This document shows positions 6,594-10,967 of a stretch of DNA of 10,967 bases, piece after piece. The stretch's first letter is position 1. Each line of letters starts with the position of its first letter. Location of the stretch: assembly GCA_003520425.1 (NCBI GenBank), contig DOUU01000412.1, positions 7,859 to 18,825 on the forward strand. Direction: 5' to 3'. The position numbers and the translations under genes were made by a program. This DNA comes from Deltaproteobacteria bacterium (GTDB lineage Bacteria; Myxococcota_A; UBA9160). The notes below the pieces were generated by a model. It was given only the letters and a program-made list of their open reading frames with translations. It was not told where the DNA came from and did not search any database.

Positions 6594-6598
6594 GGAGG
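6594..6598 (+). promoter_or_regulatory. Shine-Dalgarno site deciding the ccoN start
   Basis: GGAGG, inside a longer purine run, lies 6 bases before the GTG at 6605. The in-frame ATG at 6617 is 18 bases away and the in-frame upstream ATG at 6491 has no such site, so GTG is the favoured start. Confidence 0.65.
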
Positions 6599-6604
6599 GT
6601 CGCC

Positions 6605-8065
6605 GTGACGGCAGGCATGTCGGCAGGCAGGCAAGGGTCTCGAGAGCTCTACGACATGGCGGTCGTGCGCGGCTTTGCCCTTTCGACACTCGTATGGGGC
6701 ATCGTGGGGATGAGCGTCGGCCTGCTCGCGGCGCTCCAGCTCGCTTGGCCGAGCCTCAACATGCCGCCCTACCTCCACTTCGGGCGCATCCGGCCGATCC
6801 ATACCAACGCCGTCATCTTCGGCTTCACGCTCGGCGTGGTGTTCACGGGCAGCTACTACGGCGTCCAGCGGCTGTGCCGGGTGCGAATGTTTTCCGATGC
6901 GCTCTCGCGCATCCACCTCTGGCTGTGGAACGCCATTATTGTCGCTGCCGCCCTCTCGCTTGCCGCAGGATATACAACGTCCAAAGAGTACGCGGAGCTC
7001 GAGTGGCCGCTCGATATCGCCGTCGTGGTGATGTGGGTCATCTACGCGGTCAACTTCTTCGGCACGATCGCCCGGCGACGCGAGAAGCCCATGTACGTAG
7101 CGCTCTGGTTCTGGATCGCGAGCATCCTCACGATCGCGATGCTCTACATCTTCAACAACCTCGAGCGGCCCGTCTCGATGTGGAAGTCTTATTCGATTTA
7201 CGCAGGCGTGCACGACGCGAACATCCAGTGGTGGTATGGGCACAACGCCGTCGGCTTCCTCCTTACGACGCCGATCCTCGGCCTCATGTACTACTTCCTG
7301 CCCAAACAGGTCGGAAGGCCGATCTACTCCCATCGGCTCTCGATTCTCCACTTCTGGTCGTTGATCTTCCTGTATATCTGGGCAGGGCCTCACCACCTCA
7401 TCTACTCGCCGCTTCCCGACTGGGCTCAATCGTTGGGCTCGGTCTTCTCGGTCATGCTGATCCTGCCCTCCTGGGGCGGGATGCTGAACGGCCTGCTGAC
7501 CATGCGCGGCGAGTGGAACAGGCTTCGCACAGACCCGCTGCTCAAGATGTTCGCCGTGGGGCTCACGTTCTACGGAATGAGCACTTTTGAGGGACCGATG
7601 ATGGCGATCAAGACCGTGAACTCGCTCTCACACTTCACCGATTGGACCATCGGCCACGTGCACTCGGGAGCCCTCGGTTGGGTAGCGCTCACCTCCTTCG
7701 CGACCCTCTACTACGTCGTGCCCAGACTCTGGCACACCGAGCTCTACAGCATTCGCCTGGCTGAGACGCACTTCTGGATCGCGACGCTGGGAATCGTGCT
7801 CTACGTGACACCCATGTGGATCTCGGGCGTCACGCAAGGGCTCATGTGGAGAGCGGTCAATCCGGACGGGAGCCTCACCTACAGCTTCGTCGATACCTTG
7901 GCTGCGATTCACATCTACTACGTGCTTCGTACCGTGGGGGGCGCCCTCTTCCTCTCCGGTGTCCTCCTCATGTTCTACAACGTTCTGCGTACAATCCAGC
8001 AAGGCACATCCGAGGTTCCCGAGCCGAGTGCGGCCGCCGCCGTTGCGGTCGCGGGAGGGAAGTGA
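6605..8065 (+). CDS. ccoN: cbb3-type cytochrome c oxidase subunit I (CcoN)
   Basis: The catalytic subunit of the cbb3 haem-copper oxidase, which reduces oxygen to water with high affinity and pumps protons across the inner membrane. At 486 residues it is full length, with about 12 membrane helices. The cofactor ligands are all present: His66 (RPIHTN) and His353 for low-spin haem b; His351 (GHVHSG) for haem b3; and His213 (WWYGHN), His263 and His264 (GPHHLIY) for CuB. The cbb3-specific tyrosine, crosslinked to a CuB histidine in known structures, is probably Tyr241 (IYSHRLS). Glu329 (STFEGP) is also conserved. The GTG at 6605 has a well-spaced GGAGG; ATG 6617 is the alternative. The stop overlaps the ccoO start (TGATG). 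It leads the operon. Confidence 0.96.
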   Translation: MTAGMSAGRQGSRELYDMAVVRGFALSTLVWGIVGMSVGLLAALQLAWPSLNMPPYLHFGRIRPIHTNAVIFGFTLGVVFTGSYYGVQRLCRVRMFSDALSRIHLWLWNAIIVAAALSLAAGYTTSKEYAELEWPLDIAVVVMWVIYAVNFFGTIARRREKPMYVALWFWIASILTIAMLYIFNNLERPVSMWKSYSIYAGVHDANIQWWYGHNAVGFLLTTPILGLMYYFLPKQVGRPIYSHRLSILHFWSLIFLYIWAGPHHLIYSPLPDWAQSLGSVFSVMLILPSWGGMLNGLLTMRGEWNRLRTDPLLKMFAVGLTFYGMSTFEGPMMAIKTVNSLSHFTDWTIGHVHSGALGWVALTSFATLYYVVPRLWHTELYSIRLAETHFWIATLGIVLYVTPMWISGVTQGLMWRAVNPDGSLTYSFVDTLAAIHIYYVLRTVGGALFLSGVLLMFYNVLRTIQQGTSEVPEPSAAAAVAVAGGK

Positions 8066-8781
8066 TGGCCTGGGAGTGGCATCGACCGCTCGAGGCCAAG
8101 CAGGTCACGTTCACGGTGCTTGCGTTCGTGGCCGTGGTGATCGGCGGACTCGTCCTGTTGATCCCGCCCTACTTTCTCCAGGGCACGATCGAACCCATCG
8201 CGGGGGTGAAGCCGTACAGCCCGCTCGAGCTCGAGGGCCGGGACCTCTATATCCGCGAGGGCTGCAACAACTGCCACAGTCAGGAGGTTCGGCCCTTCAA
8301 GACCGAGACCGACCGCTACGGGCCGTTCTCCATGGCGGGTGAGGGCATCTACGACAGGCCCTTCCTCTGGGGCTCCAAGCGCACTGGGCCCGACCTCGCG
8401 CGGGTGGGCGGCAAGTACCCGGACTCCTGGCATTGGATCCACCTGGTAAACCCGCGCCAGATCGAGCCGCGCTCCAACATGCCGCCGTTCGCGTTTCTGA
8501 CGAGTTCGGAGCTCGATACATCGCTGACCAAGCGCAAGCTCGAAGTGCTGCGCAGCCTCGGCACGCCCTATACCGACGAGGAAATCGGCAACGCCGTGGT
8601 CGCGCTGCGTCGGCAGTCGGACGAGATCGCCGCCGCGCTTCGCAAGGAGGGAGTTCAGCTCTCCGATCTCGGCGCCCACAGTGAGGCGGTCGCGCTGATC
8701 GCGTACCTCCAGCGGCTCGGCCGCGACATCGGTTGGCGTGAGAAGCCGGTGTCGACCGCAAGCCTTGGGGAGAAACCGTGA
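8065..8781 (+). CDS. ccoO: cbb3-type cytochrome c oxidase subunit II, monohaem cytochrome c (CcoO)
   Basis: A 238-residue membrane-anchored cytochrome c that passes electrons from CcoP to the haem b/b3 centre of CcoN. One membrane helix at about residues 15-37 is followed by a periplasmic domain. Its single haem motif is CNNCH at 67-71 (EGCNNCHSQEVRPF), with Met139 (SNMPPF) as the likely sixth ligand. The flanking family segments RYGPFS, GSKRTGPDLARVGGKY and the terminal AYLQRLGRDIGW are all present, and the length is normal. A GGAGGG site lies 5 bases before the ATG. Both ends overlap neighbours by one base in TGATG arrangements, indicating coupled translation and matched subunit output. Confidence 0.96.
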   Translation: MAWEWHRPLEAKQVTFTVLAFVAVVIGGLVLLIPPYFLQGTIEPIAGVKPYSPLELEGRDLYIREGCNNCHSQEVRPFKTETDRYGPFSMAGEGIYDRPFLWGSKRTGPDLARVGGKYPDSWHWIHLVNPRQIEPRSNMPPFAFLTSSELDTSLTKRKLEVLRSLGTPYTDEEIGNAVVALRRQSDEIAAALRKEGVQLSDLGAHSEAVALIAYLQRLGRDIGWREKPVSTASLGEKP

Positions 8782-8927
8782 TGGACTACGTCGCCCTCTA
8801 CAAGCTTTCGCGCCTCGCGGTGTTGGCCTTGGCTCTCGTGGCGATCGCGTTCTATCTGTTCGCGCGGAAACGGCGCAACCGACTCGAGCTGCCCGCGCGG
8901 CGCATGCTAGAAGAGGATGACAGATGA
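8781..8927 (+). CDS. ccoQ: cbb3-type oxidase small subunit (CcoQ/FixQ)
   Basis: A 48-residue protein starting MDYVALYKLS. One membrane helix (about 12-28) is followed by a basic stretch, RKRRNR, and a short acidic tail, LEEDDR. Size, layout and position between ccoO and ccoP match CcoQ/FixQ, which in other bacteria stabilises CcoP binding and protects the assembled complex. The start overlaps the ccoO stop (TGATG) and the stop overlaps the ccoP start (ATGA). A GGGGAG site lies 8 bases before the ATG. The sequence itself is weakly conserved in this family, so context carries much of the assignment. Confidence 0.88.
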   Translation: MDYVALYKLSRLAVLALALVAIAFYLFARKRRNRLELPARRMLEEDDR

Positions 8928-9514
8928 CGGCCGAGCGTCCGCCGAGCGAGGTCGCAGAACTCCCGCGAGCCGACACCGCGGAGCATGATGGGATTCACGA
9001 AGAGGACAACAAGATCCCGACGTGGTTCAATGTCGCCTTTCTCGGAACCATTGTCTTCGCCTTCGTCTATATCATCTACTACACCGCCACCGGTTGGAGT
9101 GCGCGCGGCCAGTACGAAGCCGAGGTGGCGGCCGCAGACGTGGCCGCGAAGGCAGCCCAGGCAAGCCAGCCGACCACGAATCCCTACCATCGGAACCCTG
9201 CGGCGATTGCCGACGGAAAGGTCGTGTTCGAGCAAATCTGCGCTGCATGCCACAAGGCCGACGGCTCAGGGCTCGTCGGTCCGAGCCTCATCGATCCCTA
9301 TTGGAAGTACGGCAACACGGACGAAGACCTGTTCAAGACAGTGATGTATGGACGACCGGGGGGTATGCCTGCGTGGGGCACGCAGCTCGGCGCTGACAAG
9401 GTCTGGCGAGTTCTGGCCTATGTCGAGACGCTGCCCAAGTCGGACGTCCCCGGCCTCGGAGCGCCCGGCTACCAGGCGCCCGGGGCGCCCGCCACCCCCC
9501 CTCCGGGCGGTTAG
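8924..9514 (+). CDS. ccoP: cbb3-type oxidase subunit III (CcoP), short form with one haem c
   Basis: A 196-residue cytochrome c subunit that receives electrons from soluble or membrane cytochromes. The N-terminal FixP/CcoP domain is clear: DGIHEEDNKIPTWF at 22-35, then a membrane helix at about 36-54. An alanine-rich linker (about 60-90) leads to one cytochrome c domain with CAACH at 106-110 and Met148 (GGMPAWG) as the likely sixth ligand. A proline/glycine-rich tail ends the protein. Textbook CcoP has about 300 residues and two such domains; this one has only one CxxCH. The reading frame is clean and ends 9 bases before ccoG, so this looks like a real short form rather than a frameshift. It overlaps ccoQ by ATGA. 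Confidence 0.93.
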   Translation: MTAERPPSEVAELPRADTAEHDGIHEEDNKIPTWFNVAFLGTIVFAFVYIIYYTATGWSARGQYEAEVAAADVAAKAAQASQPTTNPYHRNPAAIADGKVVFEQICAACHKADGSGLVGPSLIDPYWKYGNTDEDLFKTVMYGRPGGMPAWGTQLGADKVWRVLAYVETLPKSDVPGLGAPGYQAPGAPATPPPGG

Positions 9515-9523
9515 GCGGCGGCG

Positions 9524-10867
9524 GTGTGGAGCGCTCGTCCCGTCGAGGGCTTCTTCCGCCGTCTGCGCTGGGCGGCGGATGGCATTCTGATCGCGATCTT
9601 GCTGGTGATCCCCTGGGTCGAGATCAATGGCGAGCCCCTGATCCGTCTCGACGTGCCAGGGCGCAAGTTCCACGTCTTCGGGCTCGTGATCTTTCCCCAG
9701 GAACTCTACTTCCTCTGGCTCATCGTCGCGGGACTCGCGCTCGCGCTCTTCTTTTTCACTGCGCTGGCGGGACGCCTCTGGTGCGGCTGGGCGTGCCCGC
9801 AAACCGTCCTCACGGACGTGTATGCAATGGTGGGGCGCTGGATCCAGGGTTGGTCGCGCAGCGGTCCCCCCGCGCGAGTGGCCGCATGGCGGAAGATCGC
9901 GACCCACGTTGTCTGGATGTGCTTTGCGGCGCTCCTCGGCTTCCACTTGGTGGGCTATTTCGTCTCGCCCTACGCCCTGCTCTCCAAGGCCGCGTCGGGG
10001 GCGCTCACGCCGACGACCACCCGGTTCCTTCTTGCCTCGACCGCGCTCGCGTACCTGGATCTCGCGCTCGTGCGGCAGACCTTCTGCAAGTATCTCTGCC
10101 CCTACGCGCGTTTCCAGAGCGTGCTCTTCGACCGCGATACGCTCGTGGTCGGGTATGACACGAAGCGCGGTGAGCCGCGCGGAAAACGCGGCAGCGTTGT
10201 AGGAGACTGCGTCGACTGTGGCCTGTGCGTCGCGGTCTGCCCCACGGGAATCGACATCCGCAACGGGCTTCAGCTCGAATGCATCGCCTGCACGCAATGC
10301 ATCGATGCCTGCAATGCCGTGATGGAACGGCTCGAGCGGCCACGAAACCTGATCGGGTACCGCTCGCTCGTCGCGCTCGAGCGAGTCCGTGCCGTGCGCA
10401 TTTTGCGGCCGCGCGTCCTGATGTACGGCGCACTGCTCTCCGCGATCGTCGTCGCATTCGTCGCTGCGGTGGTGGCGCGCGAGCCCCTCGACCTGCAAGT
10501 GGCCCACAACCCAAGTCTCCTCTTCGGATCCGCGGCGGACGGCCGCACGTCGAACGCGTTCATCCTCCATATCCAGAACCGCGACCGGGAGGACCATGAT
10601 TACCGAATCCGGCTCGAGGCGCCGCGCGGCTTCGAGCTCGTGACGGGGGTAAATCCCGTGCGCGTTCAAGCCACGAGCGCGTTCGAGACGCGCGTCTTCG
10701 TCTTGGCGGAGCAAGACGGCGAGGACAGTGCGCATCGCGCGGTGACATCAGGCGAAAGCAAGCTCGGCTTCGTCCTGGAGCGGACGGACGATCCGCGCCA
10801 GCGCGTCGTGCGCGACATCACCTTTCTCTTCGCGGCCGGAAGCTCGGGGGGCGGCAGTGTCCATTGA
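9524..10867 (+). CDS. ccoG: cbb3 oxidase accessory iron-sulfur protein (CcoG/FixG)
   Basis: A 447-residue membrane protein of the CcoG/NapH/NosR-like group, needed for cbb3 assembly; the Rhodobacter homologue is reported to reduce cupric copper for CuB insertion. Membrane helices sit at about 20-31, 61-82, 126-148, 166-183 and 297-317. Motifs WCGWACPQT (Cys87, Cys91) and CKYLCPY (Cys188, Cys192) are followed by two [4Fe-4S] ferredoxin clusters: Cys229/232/235/239 (CVDCGLCVAVCP) and Cys253/256/259/263. Residues about 335-437 form the FixG C-terminal immunoglobulin-like domain in the periplasm. It starts with GTG 9 bases after the ccoP stop, the first possible start in frame; its ribosome site is poor, suggesting coupling to ccoP. 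Confidence 0.95.
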   Translation: MWSARPVEGFFRRLRWAADGILIAILLVIPWVEINGEPLIRLDVPGRKFHVFGLVIFPQELYFLWLIVAGLALALFFFTALAGRLWCGWACPQTVLTDVYAMVGRWIQGWSRSGPPARVAAWRKIATHVVWMCFAALLGFHLVGYFVSPYALLSKAASGALTPTTTRFLLASTALAYLDLALVRQTFCKYLCPYARFQSVLFDRDTLVVGYDTKRGEPRGKRGSVVGDCVDCGLCVAVCPTGIDIRNGLQLECIACTQCIDACNAVMERLERPRNLIGYRSLVALERVRAVRILRPRVLMYGALLSAIVVAFVAAVVAREPLDLQVAHNPSLLFGSAADGRTSNAFILHIQNRDREDHDYRIRLEAPRGFELVTGVNPVRVQATSAFETRVFVLAEQDGEDSAHRAVTSGESKLGFVLERTDDPRQRVVRDITFLFAAGSSGGGSVH

Positions 10868-10967
10868 GGCCGCGCAGGCACGGATCCGCGGCGAGAGCCG
10901 CGGGCGGCGCGAGCCGTGGCCGTGGGCGATCGCCGGTTGCCTACTGGCCATGGCCGTCGTGCTGGCC
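10857..10967 (+). CDS. ccoH: CcoH/FixH assembly protein, N-terminal part (runs off the window)
   Basis: The first 37 codons of a gene that starts with GTG inside the end of ccoG, overlapping it by 11 bases. The peptide begins MSIEAAQAR and reaches RREPWPWAIAGCLLAMAV, a basic segment followed by PWPW at the mouth of a membrane helix. This is the typical N-terminus of FixH/CcoH, which interacts with CcoN and is needed for stable cbb3 assembly. A GGGGGG purine run lies 5 bases before the GTG. Position directly after ccoG supports the call. The rest of the gene, and any ccoI or ccoS, lies beyond the edge. Confidence 0.8.
   Translation, partial: MSIEAAQARIRGESRGRREPWPWAIAGCLLAMAVVLA

Larger units (their letters stand above)
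6024..6604. other. 581-base intergenic region upstream of ccoN
   Basis: No credible gene is visible; open frames on both strands give proline/arginine-rich sequence without domains. The region should contain the MAPEG promoter and the cco operon promoter. No FNR/Anr box (TTGAT-N4-ATCAA) and no sigma-54 -24/-12 pair was found on reading through it. Two inverted repeats, at 6078-6103 and 6415-6449, are listed separately. A TACTAT hexamer at 6173-6178 resembles a -10 element but has no matching -35. Confidence 0.55.

Noticed and set aside
6491..6604. Longer ccoN starting at ATG 6491
   Set aside because: The added residues are basic and unlike any CcoN N-terminus, and the strong ribosome site is placed for GTG 6605.
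9266..10735. Minus-strand open frame of nearly 490 codons opposite ccoG
   Set aside because: It is antisense to a certain CcoG with all cysteine motifs, and its product is low-complexity and charged.
10886..10903. CCGCGG-CGAGAG-CCGCGG inverted repeat at the ccoH start
   Set aside because: It lies within coding sequence of GC-rich arginine codons and ccoH continues through it, so it is probably incidental.

Overview
The window is a GC-rich stretch of bacterial chromosome. The best-supported content is a cbb3-type (high-affinity) cytochrome c oxidase operon filling the right-hand 40%, with a mixed set of signalling, envelope and secreted-protein genes to its left. The gene families (HD-GYP and PilZ signalling, Rap1a/Tai-like secreted protein, cbb3 oxidase with CcoG and CcoH) and the frequent GTG starts point to a high-GC Gram-negative bacterium, perhaps Myxococcota or another former deltaproteobacterial lineage. 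That placement is inference and no marker gene settles it. I see no mobile element, CRISPR array, tRNA or rRNA.

Left block, minus strand (1-3254). Reading leftwards: a secreted beta-sandwich protein (2532-3254), a membrane-anchored HD-GYP protein with two substitutions at usually metal-binding positions (924-2204), a single-domain PilZ protein (83-436), and the first 28 codons of a gene that overlaps the PilZ stop by ATGA and runs off the left edge. HD-GYP and PilZ are the breakdown and sensing families of cyclic di-GMP signalling, so this corner may be a small c-di-GMP module, although 487 bases separate the two genes.

Middle block (3255-6604). A GT1/GT28-type UDP-sugar glycosyltransferase (3559-4773, plus) diverges from the secreted protein gene. 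It is followed by a small secreted Rap1a/Tai-like protein (5046-5438, plus), whose start lies just after a UUCG-loop hairpin. A four-helix MAPEG-family membrane protein (5595-6023, minus) converges on it. A 581-base stretch without a credible gene then leads up to the oxidase operon.

Right block, plus strand (6605-10967). ccoN, ccoO, ccoQ, ccoP, ccoG and the start of ccoH are packed tightly: three junctions overlap by 1-4 bases, ccoP and ccoG are 9 bases apart, and ccoG and ccoH overlap by 11 bases. CcoN is the haem b/b3-CuB catalytic subunit, CcoO a membrane-anchored monohaem cytochrome c, and CcoQ a 48-residue single-helix subunit. CcoP carries cytochrome c but only one haem-binding motif, where the textbook protein has two. 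CcoG is the iron-sulfur protein linked to copper reduction for CuB assembly, and CcoH is an assembly/stability protein. Together they would terminate respiration at low oxygen and pump protons.

I found no wholly new system. The items most worth checking are the monohaem CcoP, the altered HD-GYP active site, the orphan Rap1a/Tai-like protein with its structured leader, and the long ccoN upstream region that lacks an obvious FNR box.
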